Source of the DNA: Pseudomonas marvdashtae
Lineage (GTDB): Bacteria > Pseudomonadota > Gammaproteobacteria > Pseudomonadales > Pseudomonadaceae
NCBI RefSeq assembly: GCF_014268655.2
Contig: NZ_JABWQX020000001.1
Location: 2,262,001-2,326,000 of the forward strand
Direction of reading: 5' to 3'
Length of the DNA: 64,000 nucleotides
Shown in pieces: positions 14,366-23,400 of this stretch. The notes beneath the pieces were generated by a model. The model saw only the letters and a program-made list of their open reading frames with translations. It did no database searches and was not told the DNA's origin. The translations under genes and the position numbers were made by a program. Position 1 is the stretch's first letter; every line of letters starts with the position of its first letter.

Positions 14366-17137
14366 TCAACTGGCGTTGCAGACGCGCGTCTTCAAACGGT
14401 CAAGGTCAGCCGCAATACGCGTCGACCAGAAATGCGCACCCTGGTTGTCAGCCTCGTTCCACGCATCCTGAAGCACGCGATGTGACAGCGGGTTGCCTTG
14501 CTTGAGCAGAAGCTGCGCCTTGATGCGCAACAGTTCCGGAACAAACCAGCGCTCCTCGCGGCTTCGAACGGTTTGCAGGGTTTCATCGACAATCTCCAGG
14601 CTGCGGTGCTCCAGCCCGAGCATGGCCAACCCCAAGGCGTATTCGCTGCGAAACAGGCTATACAGGGGGCTGCCACCCTGGTCCTGCAACTGCTCAAGGA
14701 CTTCGCCCAGGCCCGGTACGCCGTCTTCCGCAGCGCCCTGGCGGATGAGCAGTATGTGCTCGAAACACCGGCTGAACTGGCGCCACAAATAAAGATCATG
14801 AGCTTCCAAGCTGTCTTGCAGCACCGACAGGTAGTAACGCGCCTTTCGCTCATTCCCCACCAATAAAGCAGTCGGAATCGCGCCAATGCACAACGTGTAC
14901 CACAGCGTGGCTGGATGATTGAGGCTGATGGCCTGGCTCACGCTTTTTTCCAGTGTCGAGAGCGCCGCCGCGACATCCCCTTGCAACAAATGGATCTTCG
15001 CCTTCAGCGACCGCGCGGCGATACGTTGGTCGAAATGCAGGTCGATCAAGTGGGTGTTCGCCGAAAGCGGGGCGCTCAGGGCTTCGACCACCGAGCGTCG
15101 TGCATCTTCCAACCGACCCATGTGGAACTGCGCATTGGCACGCATGCGCAGGCCGAGCAACTGGCGGTCGCTGTGGGCCGCGCCTTGACTTGACGCCACA
15201 TACTGATCGGCCAGCTCAAGTGCGGCAATGTACTGATTCGCGCAGCTTCTATCGTGCCACAGGCCCCACAGCGCACGCAGTTGATGCTCGGTGTCATTGA
15301 GCATCAGCGCGTCTTCGCTGACTTGCTGCCATGCGTTGCGGATCTTTGCACCGCCACCAAAGGTAAGCATCATGACGCTGGCCGAGGCGGTCAGTAACAG
15401 CATGCGTTGGCGTTGCTGGATGGGCGCACTGTCGTAGATGGGCTGCAGGCCTCGGTTGACCCAGTCGTAGTATTCAGCGCTGAGTGAAAGGCGCAACCAG
15501 AGCGGCAGGCTGGCCAGCGTCAGCTCCACCGCCAATCCGTAGTCGCCTCGCGATGAATACGCCCAGTCGAGCGCAGCGCGAACGCTGTCGACTTGTGTCC
15601 CATACCGAGCGAGCCAGGCTTGCGGGGGGGTTGTGACGAGGCCTTGTACGGACGCTTTCAACTCATCCAGCGTCCAGTTTGCGTGACGCCGCGCAGTGGT
15701 GTCGGTTGCGCCCTGCGCCGCGAGTTTCTCTGCGGCATAGAGGCGGGTGGTTTCCAGCAGCCGGTAGCGTCTGGCCGAGCCTTGCCCGCAGGAGGTCACC
15801 AGCGACTTGTCCACCAAGTTTTCCATCAGTTGCGCCGGGTCCTGGTTGTCGACGGCAATCACGGCCTCCACCGCGCGCAAGGTGAACACGCCGGTGAACA
15901 CCGATAGTTGACGAAGCATGGCTTGTTCAGCGGCGCAGAGCATCGCGTGGGTCCAGTCCAGGGCGGCCCCCAGGGTGCGATGCCTCGGGAGCGCGGTACG
16001 CTGACCGGTCATTTGCAAGCGAAAGCTGCCGTCGAGCATCTTCACCAGCGGCTCGATGCCGAACGCTCGTACTCGTGCGGCGGCGATCTCGATAGCCAGT
16101 GCATTGCCGTCGAGTTTGCGGCAGATGGCGGCAACGGCAGGGACATCCTGATGCGTGAAAACGTAACCCAGATCGTGCGCTGCGATGCGTTCCACCAGCA
16201 ACGCGATGGCGGGGTAGGCCAGCGCTTGCACCGTGTCCAGGCGGGCCTCCGGCGTTGGAAACGGCAGGGGGGCCAGGTCATGCACGAACTCGCCTTCGGC
16301 GTGCAGCGGCTCGCGGCTCGTGACCAGCACCGAGCATTGCCGGGCACTGCGCAGGATCGTTTCGATGGACTTGGCGATTTCTTCGAGGACGTGCTCGCAG
16401 TTGTCCAGAATGAGCAATGCCTTGCTGGTGGCGAGGCTACTGGCGATGACCATTGATGGGTCGTCGGCCGTGCAGTCGATTCCCAAGGCTGCGGCGATGA
16501 CGAGGTGCACCGACTGACCGCGACTGACTGGGGCGAGATCGATAAAACTGACGCCTTGCGGATATCGGTGCCGCATCCGGTTCGCCAAGGCCAGCGCAAC
16601 CGTGGTTTTGCCAATGCCTGCAGGGCCGGTGACGGTCACGAAGCGACGCTGCTCAAGCTGTTTTTCCAGCGTGTCCAGCAGTTCTTCCCTGCCGAATATC
16701 CGCTTTATTGTGCCTTGAAGTTCAGCGTTTTCAGCCTCGTCGGGCGGCCTGGTGGAGTTCGATGGCGCGGTTATCGGCGCGGCGAAACGATAGCCGCGAC
16801 CCGGGACGGTGGCGATGTAGCCGAGGTCGCCATTGGCGCCGAAGGTGCGACGTAACGTCAGGATCTGCGCCCGCAGATTACATTCCTCGACCACCACCCT
16901 GGGCCAGACGAGAGTGAGCAATTGGGCTTTCTCCATCAGCTCACCGGCACGCGTGGCCATGGCGATCAACAGGAGCATTGCGCGGCTGCCAAGAGGGACG
17001 GGTTCGCCGTTTCTCAAGAGCAAATGATGCTGTGGGATCAGAACGTACGCGCCGAAACAGATCGCGTTGTCCGGTACAGGGATGTTCGGCCTGCTATCGC
17101 AAAGAGTTCTTTCCGGGCTGGGGCTGTCGAGATTCAT
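14366..17137 (-). CDS. Winged-helix transcriptional regulator with NB-ARC-type ATPase and TPR-like tail (STAND family)
   Basis: A 923-residue regulator. The N-terminus (about 25-120) is an OmpR-type winged helix (ELMEKAQLLTLVWP, NLRAQILTLRRTFG, TVPGRGYRF). It is followed by an NB-ARC/STAND ATPase with Walker A GPAGIGKTT (about 171-179) and a Walker B region (KALLILDNCEHVLEEI). The remaining 450 residues are helical repeats, probably ligand sensing. ATG 17137 is preferred to an upstream GTG at 17170 because an AGG site sits seven bases before it. It converges on sctU with a four-base gap and shares the 17138-17494 region with cheB. Whether it controls the T3SS cannot be read from the sequence. 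Confidence 0.82.
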   Translation of the reverse strand: MNLDSPSPERTLCDSRPNIPVPDNAICFGAYVLIPQHHLLLRNGEPVPLGSRAMLLLIAMATRAGELMEKAQLLTLVWPRVVVEECNLRAQILTLRRTFGANGDLGYIATVPGRGYRFAAPITAPSNSTRPPDEAENAELQGTIKRIFGREELLDTLEKQLEQRRFVTVTGPAGIGKTTVALALANRMRHRYPQGVSFIDLAPVSRGQSVHLVIAAALGIDCTADDPSMVIASSLATSKALLILDNCEHVLEEIAKSIETILRSARQCSVLVTSREPLHAEGEFVHDLAPLPFPTPEARLDTVQALAYPAIALLVERIAAHDLGYVFTHQDVPAVAAICRKLDGNALAIEIAAARVRAFGIEPLVKMLDGSFRLQMTGQRTALPRHRTLGAALDWTHAMLCAAEQAMLRQLSVFTGVFTLRAVEAVIAVDNQDPAQLMENLVDKSLVTSCGQGSARRYRLLETTRLYAAEKLAAQGATDTTARRHANWTLDELKASVQGLVTTPPQAWLARYGTQVDSVRAALDWAYSSRGDYGLAVELTLASLPLWLRLSLSAEYYDWVNRGLQPIYDSAPIQQRQRMLLLTASASVMMLTFGGGAKIRNAWQQVSEDALMLNDTEHQLRALWGLWHDRSCANQYIAALELADQYVASSQGAAHSDRQLLGLRMRANAQFHMGRLEDARRSVVEALSAPLSANTHLIDLHFDQRIAARSLKAKIHLLQGDVAAALSTLEKSVSQAISLNHPATLWYTLCIGAIPTALLVGNERKARYYLSVLQDSLEAHDLYLWRQFSRCFEHILLIRQGAAEDGVPGLGEVLEQLQDQGGSPLYSLFRSEYALGLAMLGLEHRSLEIVDETLQTVRSREERWFVPELLRIKAQLLLKQGNPLSHRVLQDAWNEADNQGAHFWSTRIAADLDRLKTRVCNAS

Positions 17138-17494
17138 CGTATACCTATCAGACTGACGTCTTACCAGCACATCGTGAATGCGCCTTTTCCATGTTCAGTA
17201 GGTAACTGGCAGCATCCGAGAGAATCATTACTGTTTTAGTATCGGCTGAAACATTGGCCGTTGTGGGCGTTCCCGAAATCCCGGATCTCAACACCTTGGA
17301 AATTGACGGTGAGATTTTCCGAACCTTCGGGTGCTCAAACGTATCAGAAGAGACAGGACAGGCGCTGAATGTAATCCCAGGGACACGTGAGTCGCAGGAA
17401 GCACTCCCCAGGAAGATCTCCCCAGGAAAATTCCAGAATAAGCCGCGGTTTGAAACCGTGAACATGCGACCGGGTCGCTAGTCAGGAAGTATTT
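17138..17494. promoter_or_regulatory. Divergent intergenic region with a tandem repeat and a palindrome
   Basis: A 357-bp gap with no convincing gene, less GC-rich than its surroundings. It holds an exact 11-bp direct repeat CTCCCCAGGAA at 17404-17414 and 17418-17428 (14-bp period). It also holds the palindrome CGGTTT-G-AAACCG at 17446-17458, centred 43 bp before the cheB ATG. Promoters for the regulator (minus) and cheB (plus) must lie here. The palindrome could be an operator for cheB. Confidence 0.5.
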
Positions 17495-18505
17495 ATGGCG
17501 CAACAAAGCCGTACTGACAAAATCATCGTAATTGGCGCTTCCAGCGGTGGACTCGCGGCGTTACGCGAACTGCTCGCCCATCTTCCGAGCGACTTGCGCG
17601 CTGCGATCTTCATTACGATGCACATAGGCGATCGACAAAGTCTGTTGCCACGCCTTCTGGCGCAGGTAAGTGCCATGGACATTGATTTTGCGATGTCCGA
17701 GGAAGAAATAAAGAGCGGTCGTATTTACGTCGCGCCACCGGACAGGCATCTGCTGATCAAACGGGGAACGTTGCAGTTGGCCCGCAGCGCCAAGGAAAAC
17801 CATTCCCGCCCGGCGATTGATCCGATGTTTCGATCCGCTGCCATCAGCTACGGGAATAGGACAATCGGTGTCGTGCTGACCGGTGAGCTCGATGACGGTG
17901 TCGTCGGCCTTCAGGCGATCAAGGCATACGGTGGCATGGCATTCGTTCAAGATCCGCAGACGGCCGAAGCCCCCTCCATGCCGATGAATACGCTTCGGCA
18001 TGTTGAGGTGGACGGATGCTTGCCGCTCGATGAACTGGGAAAGACCTTGGGGCAGACCATCCAGCAGTGGGGAACCGAAGCTGACTCGCCTTGGCAGCCG
18101 AGACGTATCGAGCCTTTTGCCACGGAAAACGACCTCACTGAGGATCTGAGTTCTGGCGGCGCCCATGCCTTGGAGGCGGTAGGTGAGAAGGCTGGGATGT
18201 CGTGCCCTGAATGCGGAGGCGCGCTGTGGGAGCTGGGGTCCACACCGCTGCGTTTCCGTTGCCACACCGGCCATAGCTATACCTATACCGTTTTGTCTAA
18301 AGCCCAGAATGAAACAGTGGAAGAAGCGCTCTGGGTCGCGATTCGAGCGCTGCATGAAAAGCAGTTGCTGTTGGGCCGACTGATCCAAAACAGTAAGGAC
18401 TCCGGACGAAACGCCGCCGTCCAGGAGTATGAACTGACCAGCGAAGGGCTCGAGAGCCATAAGGCGACGCTTCGAGCATTGCTGGCGAAGCTACGCCCCG
18501 TTTGA
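17495..18505 (+). CDS. Stand-alone CheB-type protein-glutamate methylesterase with a C-terminal zinc-ribbon-like domain
   Basis: A 336-residue cytosolic protein. The CheB esterase domain starts at residue 10 with no response-regulator domain. Catalytic Ser16 (GASSGG), His43 and Asp134 (TGELDDG) are all present. After about residue 200 comes a segment with CPEC and RCHTGH (about 236-262) that looks like a small metal-binding knuckle, then a helical C-terminus. No CheR, receptor or CheA gene is nearby, so the substrate is unknown. The absence of a receiver domain means activity is not controlled by CheA in the usual way. It has a good ribosome site (AGGAAG) and converges on the TctA-like gene 17 bp downstream. 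Confidence 0.85.
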   Translation: MAQQSRTDKIIVIGASSGGLAALRELLAHLPSDLRAAIFITMHIGDRQSLLPRLLAQVSAMDIDFAMSEEEIKSGRIYVAPPDRHLLIKRGTLQLARSAKENHSRPAIDPMFRSAAISYGNRTIGVVLTGELDDGVVGLQAIKAYGGMAFVQDPQTAEAPSMPMNTLRHVEVDGCLPLDELGKTLGQTIQQWGTEADSPWQPRRIEPFATENDLTEDLSSGGAHALEAVGEKAGMSCPECGGALWELGSTPLRFRCHTGHSYTYTVLSKAQNETVEEALWVAIRALHEKQLLLGRLIQNSKDSGRNAAVQEYELTSEGLESHKATLRALLAKLRPV

Positions 18506-18522
18506 GCCATGTCTGCCGGGAG

Positions 18523-19911
18523 TCAGGCGCGCATCAGGGCAACGAGTGCAGGGACAGTGAGTACGGCGGTGTAATAGCCCATGAACTGCACCCCAATGTT
18601 GAACCCCAGGAAGCGTGAAAGAAATCCGCCCAGCAGCCCGATGGTGATGATGACCAGCAAACCCAAGAGGCCACCTTCCCAGATACCAATCACCAGGATC
18701 AGGCCAACGAACGTCGAGATCACAGCTTCGTGGCTGATTTTGCGCGACACGTAGGAGGCCGCTCTGTGCGCGTAATTCATGGTGAAGGGGTAGGCAATCA
18801 GGATGGCAATGACCACTGCCAACATGCCATACCCCAAGAACTCCCAAGTGCTCAGAAGTGAGTGCAAGTTGTGCACCTGACCGGTCGCTGTGTCGACGCT
18901 AAAGCGCGGGGGCGCATTGAAGAGTGGCGCTGCCGGGCCCGCCGCAACAGGGCTCAGAGGCAGACCAAAAGCGATCAGCGGGATCAATGCTTCCGCGATG
19001 TAGGTTGATTCGGTGACTCCGTTTCGCGCGGTTATGACGGTGGTCATGCGATGGTAGACGTGCTTGACCCTGGAACCGACGACTTCGCCCATGATGACGG
19101 TCATGGCAACCGGGCTGAACACGAAGGTGGCGCTGGAGACTACGGCGGTGATGGCGGTCCACATGCTTTGTTTGCTGTCCAACACCCTGAGCGGATTTGG
19201 AAAAAATCCGCCCCAGCTTTTTACGTCGGGCGATAAGGAAAAAGTGCGCACCTCTTGGCGTCGCATGGTTGCTCGCTCGGCAGGTGCGAGCATGCAGAAC
19301 AGCGCGGCGATCAGCGGACCGATGGCAATGCCGAGGAAGTAGCTGACACTGAGCTTGACCCCATATTGCCCGGTAATGCTTTGCAGGCCGACGATCACCA
19401 TGACGAAGGGGATCAGCGTCAACACAGCCGCCAGACGGCCTTTGGAGAACCATGCAATGGCGATCGCCGCCGCCAGGAAAACCCAAGGTGCCGCGCGCTT
19501 GATCATGTCACCGAACGGCGCGAGCATCACGGCGAACAGCACGGCCATCGGCACAGCGATCAACGCGGCAATGACCGCACCGGAGATCATCTTGCGCAGC
19601 GCAATGTGGGGGACGCCCAGGTTGCGCAGGAAGTTGGCTTCGCGCATCAGTGGCGTTGCCATGGTGTCGCCCGGAATACCCAACAGGGCCGTCGGTACGG
19701 CGTGGGTCATGTGTTTGGCCACGGCGCCCGCCAGGAAGAATGTCAGCACCCCTGCGGCAGGCACGCCCAGCAGAACGACCAGTAAAGTCAGCGGCGCGAG
19801 CGTGGTGGTTTCGTCGCTACCTGAAATGAGTCCGATCCCGGCGAACACAATGGCTCCCAGGATACCCATGCCCAACGCTATCAGGATCTGATCCAGCAAC
19901 GGTTCGATCAT
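18523..19911 (-). CDS. TctA-family (tripartite tricarboxylate transporter) permease, probably for mevalonate or a related acid
   Basis: A 462-residue membrane protein with roughly ten to twelve helices. The family-like blocks are SGSDETTTLAPLTLLV and PTALLGIPGDTMATPLM in the first half, repeated more weakly in the second half (LIPLIAFGLPLSPVAAGPA). It is somewhat shorter than usual TctA (about 500). No periplasmic TctC-type binding protein is encoded nearby. It overlaps the small membrane gene upstream by four bases and lies in one minus-strand operon with HMG-CoA reductase, which suggests a carboxylate such as mevalonate as substrate. That substrate is inference. Confidence 0.7.
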   Translation of the reverse strand: MIEPLLDQILIALGMGILGAIVFAGIGLISGSDETTTLAPLTLLVVLLGVPAAGVLTFFLAGAVAKHMTHAVPTALLGIPGDTMATPLMREANFLRNLGVPHIALRKMISGAVIAALIAVPMAVLFAVMLAPFGDMIKRAAPWVFLAAAIAIAWFSKGRLAAVLTLIPFVMVIVGLQSITGQYGVKLSVSYFLGIAIGPLIAALFCMLAPAERATMRRQEVRTFSLSPDVKSWGGFFPNPLRVLDSKQSMWTAITAVVSSATFVFSPVAMTVIMGEVVGSRVKHVYHRMTTVITARNGVTESTYIAEALIPLIAFGLPLSPVAAGPAAPLFNAPPRFSVDTATGQVHNLHSLLSTWEFLGYGMLAVVIAILIAYPFTMNYAHRAASYVSRKISHEAVISTFVGLILVIGIWEGGLLGLLVIITIGLLGGFLSRFLGFNIGVQFMGYYTAVLTVPALVALMRA

Positions 19912-20378
19912 GACCGACCCCCATTGATGCTCGCCGGGCTGACCGCGGCGGGAGCATCGAAGCCTTCCGCGGAGGTCTGAAGACCTTTCTCGTAGTCAGC
20001 GAACAGATCATGAAGGTCCAACTCACGCAGCTCCGCGAGCGTGGCGGGTGGCAGGTCGCTCAGACGGCCAAGGGGACCGTATTCATTCTGCAACTCGATC
20101 AGGATCTTTGAACGCCATGCCGGATCTGCCACAAGTTCTACGACATGACGCTTGGGTTTGAACAGCGCGGCACTGATGGCTCCGCCTGCCAGGCAACCGA
20201 CAATACCCACCAGCATCGCGTACGCGCGGGCCATCTGCGCAGACTCGACCCAGCCGACAAGCAGGTGCTGCGCCACGAAGAAAGCACCCAGGCTGACGAC
20301 TGCGCCGATGCCAATGGAGTACAGCAGGTGGCGACCGTCTACCGTGTCGCCCCATACTTCAAACAGTTCGGCTTTCAT
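19908..20378 (-). CDS. Small membrane protein paired with the TctA-like permease
   Basis: A 156-residue protein with two predicted membrane helices (about residues 20-40 and 52-75) and a soluble, mainly helical C-terminal half (ELRELDLHDLFADYEKG). A GGGAG ribosome site lies eight bases before the ATG. It sits between the HMG-CoA reductase and TctA-like genes and overlaps the latter by four bases. TctA permeases normally work with a small four-helix TctB; this protein occupies that place but has only two helices and a cytoplasmic domain, so I do not call it TctB. A regulatory or accessory subunit of the permease is the simplest guess. Confidence 0.6.
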   Translation of the reverse strand: MKAELFEVWGDTVDGRHLLYSIGIGAVVSLGAFFVAQHLLVGWVESAQMARAYAMLVGIVGCLAGGAISAALFKPKRHVVELVADPAWRSKILIELQNEYGPLGRLSDLPPATLAELRELDLHDLFADYEKGLQTSAEGFDAPAAVSPASINGGRS

Positions 20379-20466
20379 AAAGGTTCTCCCATCGCCCCTG
20401 CGGGCTTTTATTGTTATGAACGTGAAGAGAGATGTGACTTGGTTCGTTTCTACGAGACGGTCCTGA

Positions 20467-21756
20467 TCATGACTGTGCACGCTTTTGCTTGAGCAGTTCA
20501 GCCGCTTTGTCTGAGCGCACGTCGCCAGACTCGACCATTTGCTTGGCCAGCCAGTTGACCTCTTCACCTCTGGCGCCAGCGGAAAGGGCGATGTTGCGCG
20601 CGTGCAACGCCATGTGACCGCGTTGGATTCCCTCAGTCGACAGTGCGCGCAGCGCGCCCAGGTTTTGTGCCAGGCCGACGGCCACAGCGATTTCGGCGAG
20701 TTCCTGGGCGGTCTTCACACCGAGGATGCGCAGCGACAATTGTGCCAGTGGGTGAGTCTTGGTGGCACCGCCGACCAGGCCGACAGGCATGGGCATTTCC
20801 AGGGTGCCGACGAGATGCCCTTTGGCATCTTTTTCCCACGTGGTCAGCGAACCGTAATGGCCGTTGCGGCAGGCATAGGCGTGTGCACCCGCTTCGACCG
20901 CGCGCCAGTCATTGCCCGTGGCGACGATCAGAGGGTCAATGCCGTTCATGATCCCTTTGTTGTGGGTGGCTGCACGATAAGGATCGATGACGGCGAAGTT
21001 GTAGGCATCGAGAATCCCTTCGATAACGTCCTCGCCTTTGAAGGCTGCAGTCGCAAGCAGCTCAGGGGCAATGCGGATTTGGGCTCGGGCAAGGCGCAGG
21101 TCGGCCAGGTTGGACAGAATCCGCAGTCGTACCTTACCGCCGGTAATTTCTTCCATCAGTGGCGCCACCGCTTCAGCCATTGTGTTCACGGTATTGGCGC
21201 CCATGGCGTCGCGCACGTCGACGATAAGGTGGGCAACCAGCATTGGCCCACGAGGGCTCTGGGCGAAGGTGTGCACTTCGATGTCGCGGCAACCGCCGCC
21301 CAGCTTGTTCAGCAGTTGATCCTTGCGGTTCGCCAGTTCGATGATTTGGTCTTTATGGCGCAAGAGACTCAGGCGTGCATTGAACGGATCTTCGATGTCG
21401 ACAATCTGCACCTGGGCGCGCATCAGCGGCAGGGAGCTGGACGTCTGGAAACCACCGGCCTCGCGCGCCAGCTTGGCCATGAACGAGGCTGCCGCGACGA
21501 CCGAAGGTTCCTCAACCACCAGCGGCACGATGACGTCGCGGCCATTGATCTGGAAGTTGCTCGCGACGGCGTAGGGTAGTTCGAATTTACCGATGACGTT
21601 TTCGATCATGCCATCGGCTATTTCCAGGGGCAGGGAGCCGGCATCGCGTAGCAGGGCAATATCGGCTTCTGGCAGCTCGAGCAGCTCTTGCAAGTGACCC
21701 AGGCGTTCGGCGGGCGACATGCTGCGGAACATGGGGAGGCGGGAGTCGATACTCAT
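20467..21756 (-). CDS. mvaA: Class II (degradative, NAD-type) hydroxymethylglutaryl-CoA reductase
   Basis: A 429-residue enzyme whose residue numbering coincides with the P. mevalonii enzyme (428 residues): Glu83 (VEEPSVVAA), Lys267 (THNKGIM), Asp283 (ATGNDW) and His381 (GHMALHA) form the active site. Asp146 is the residue that selects NAD over NADP. The pathway direction in pseudomonads is catabolic: mevalonate + CoA + 2 NAD+ to HMG-CoA, which HMG-CoA lyase then splits. No lyase gene is adjacent, but the leucine-degradation lyase elsewhere in the genome could serve. First gene of the minus operon with the small membrane protein and TctA-like permease, and divergent from a MocR regulator. Confidence 0.95.
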   Translation of the reverse strand: MSIDSRLPMFRSMSPAERLGHLQELLELPEADIALLRDAGSLPLEIADGMIENVIGKFELPYAVASNFQINGRDVIVPLVVEEPSVVAAASFMAKLAREAGGFQTSSSLPLMRAQVQIVDIEDPFNARLSLLRHKDQIIELANRKDQLLNKLGGGCRDIEVHTFAQSPRGPMLVAHLIVDVRDAMGANTVNTMAEAVAPLMEEITGGKVRLRILSNLADLRLARAQIRIAPELLATAAFKGEDVIEGILDAYNFAVIDPYRAATHNKGIMNGIDPLIVATGNDWRAVEAGAHAYACRNGHYGSLTTWEKDAKGHLVGTLEMPMPVGLVGGATKTHPLAQLSLRILGVKTAQELAEIAVAVGLAQNLGALRALSTEGIQRGHMALHARNIALSAGARGEEVNWLAKQMVESGDVRSDKAAELLKQKRAQS

Positions 21757-21826
21757 TTGACGAGTCCTGATGCAGTTATTGTTGTCGAGTGGCTGTCACC
21801 CTATGCGCATGTGTCTTGGCGAAAAA

Positions 21827-21861
21827 GGTACAGTTTGGACAGACAGTACCTAAGCTGTACC
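21827..21861. promoter_or_regulatory. Probable MocR operator in the mvaA / regulator intergenic region
   Basis: The 137-bp gap between mvaA and the divergent regulator contains GGTACAG (21827-21833) and its exact inverse CTGTACC (21855-21861), with a third related copy CAGTACC at 21844-21850. MocR proteins typically bind such paired repeats in the gap they share with their target gene. The copies sit 33-67 bp before the regulator's ATG. Confidence 0.6.
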
Positions 21862-21893
21862 CTCTGCGATTCATTCACTCAGGATTCCTTTCG

Positions 21894-23270
21894 ATGTCAC
21901 GGCTGACACTTGCCCAGCAACTGGCGGCGTCATTGGTCGAGCAAATCGGCAATGGCACCTATCGAGTCGGTGACCGCTTGCCATCGCTGCGCGAGTGCAT
22001 GCGCTTGTTTGGCCATTCGAAAAATACCGTGATCAACGCTTATGAATCGCTGGCCTCGCAAGGGCTTGTCGAAGCGCGCCATGGGCAGGGCTTCTTCGTC
22101 AAACAGGGCGCACCGAGCAACAACGAACCGGAAGAGCCGCTGCCGTTCACCCGGGCGATGGACACCATCTGGCTCATGCGCCAGCAATTTGTCCGTGAGC
22201 CCAGCCAATCGCCACTCGGTGAGGGTTTTCCGCCCGTCGAGTGGCTGATGGATTTGCGGCTGGACAAGTTCACCCGGCAAATCATGCGCATTGGGGTCAC
22301 GACACTTTTTCGCTACGGAAATCGGCTAGGGAACGCCGCTCTTCGCCAACACCTGGTGCAAAAACTCGCGACCTATTCAATTGCTGCCAGCCCTCGCCAG
22401 ATCGTTACCACCCATGGGGCGAACCACGCATTGGATCTGATCATCCGCCGTTTTATTGCCCCGGGGGATCACGTGTTGGTCGAGGATCCCGGCTATTACC
22501 CGCTGTTCGGCAAGTTGCAATTGCAAGGAGCGCTGATGCTGTCTGTGCCGAGATTGGCGGATGGACCGGACATGGAGGTGCTGGAACAGCATCTGCTTGT
22601 GCATAAGCCAAAGTTGTTCTTCATGCAGTCGGTCGGGCACAACCCGACGGGCTCCGATATTTCACCCGGCAAAGCCCATCGGTTGGTTCAGTTGGCGCAA
22701 GCGCACAACTTTATCCTGGTGGACGACGACGCGTTGGCGGATTTCAAACCGGCCTCGGCCATCAAGGTGTCCGCGCTGGACCAGTTGAGCCGCTCGCTGT
22801 ACGTAGGCAGCTTTTCCAAATCGGTCTCTGCGGCATTAAGGGTTGGGTTTATCGCTGGCAGTAAAGATGTCATCGATGAATTGGGTGACCTGAAAATGCT
22901 GCTGCATACCAGCACATCCGAGCTTTGTGAGCGAACCGTGGATGCGATTCTGATGGAGGGGCATTTCCTGCGGCATCTGATCCGTCTTCAAGAACGGCTG
23001 AAGACTGCTACCACGCAAGGGTTGCAGATTCTGGACGAAATAGGCGCCGAGGTATTTGTTCGTCCTGAGCAAAGTCTTTATCTGTGGGTCAGGTTTCCTC
23101 ACATTGACGATGCCAGGGAGCTGACGCGACAACTGCTTCCAAAGGGTTTCATGATCGCCCCTGGACACATTTTTTCACCGGAGCAATCGCGTATCAATCC
23201 ATGGACGAGATTGAATGTTGCGTATCTGAATGATCCGTTGTTCAAAGCTGTCCTGGGCTTTCGGCCATAG
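21894..23270 (+). CDS. MocR-family regulator (GntR winged helix + aminotransferase-like domain)
   Basis: A 458-residue protein with an N-terminal GntR helix-turn-helix (about 1-72: GTYRVGDRLPSLRECMRLFGHSKNTV in two parts, then YESLASQGLVEARHGQGFFV) and a fold-type I aminotransferase domain. The PLP lysine is in VGSFSKSVSAALRVGF. Such regulators sense an amino compound or PLP. ATG 21894 has an AGGA site and starts just before the DNA-binding domain; an upstream in-frame start at 21789 would run through the operator. Divergence from the mvaA operon suggests it controls that operon and itself, though mevalonate is not an amino compound, so the ligand is open. Confidence 0.87.
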   Translation: MSRLTLAQQLAASLVEQIGNGTYRVGDRLPSLRECMRLFGHSKNTVINAYESLASQGLVEARHGQGFFVKQGAPSNNEPEEPLPFTRAMDTIWLMRQQFVREPSQSPLGEGFPPVEWLMDLRLDKFTRQIMRIGVTTLFRYGNRLGNAALRQHLVQKLATYSIAASPRQIVTTHGANHALDLIIRRFIAPGDHVLVEDPGYYPLFGKLQLQGALMLSVPRLADGPDMEVLEQHLLVHKPKLFFMQSVGHNPTGSDISPGKAHRLVQLAQAHNFILVDDDALADFKPASAIKVSALDQLSRSLYVGSFSKSVSAALRVGFIAGSKDVIDELGDLKMLLHTSTSELCERTVDAILMEGHFLRHLIRLQERLKTATTQGLQILDEIGAEVFVRPEQSLYLWVRFPHIDDARELTRQLLPKGFMIAPGHIFSPEQSRINPWTRLNVAYLNDPLFKAVLGFRP

Positions 23271-23400
23271 GCAGTCCCAGGTCTTTCACCTCGTCAGATC
23301 CAGATCTGAGACCGTGCGCAAGAACTGCGAGCAATCATTCGATTTTTCATCACCGGCACGACGCTAGCGGTGGGCGGCGATGGGCTAGTTCTATCGGCCG
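23271..23400. other. Convergent intergenic gap with a short palindrome
   Basis: The gap between the MocR gene and the minus-strand polysaccharide operon. It contains the palindrome TCAGATC-CA-GATCTGA (23294-23309) and a 6-bp inverted pair CCTGGG/CCCAGG around the MocR stop codon. No U-rich terminator was seen, and no gene. Confidence 0.35.

Noticed and set aside
17254..17481. A 75-codon plus-strand frame in the gap before cheB
   Set aside because: No ribosome site, no recognisable pattern, and it covers the repeats and palindrome that look regulatory.
20539..21579. A 346-codon plus-strand frame across HMG-CoA reductase
   Set aside because: The opposite strand has every catalytic residue of HMG-CoA reductase at its known number, so this frame is a shadow.
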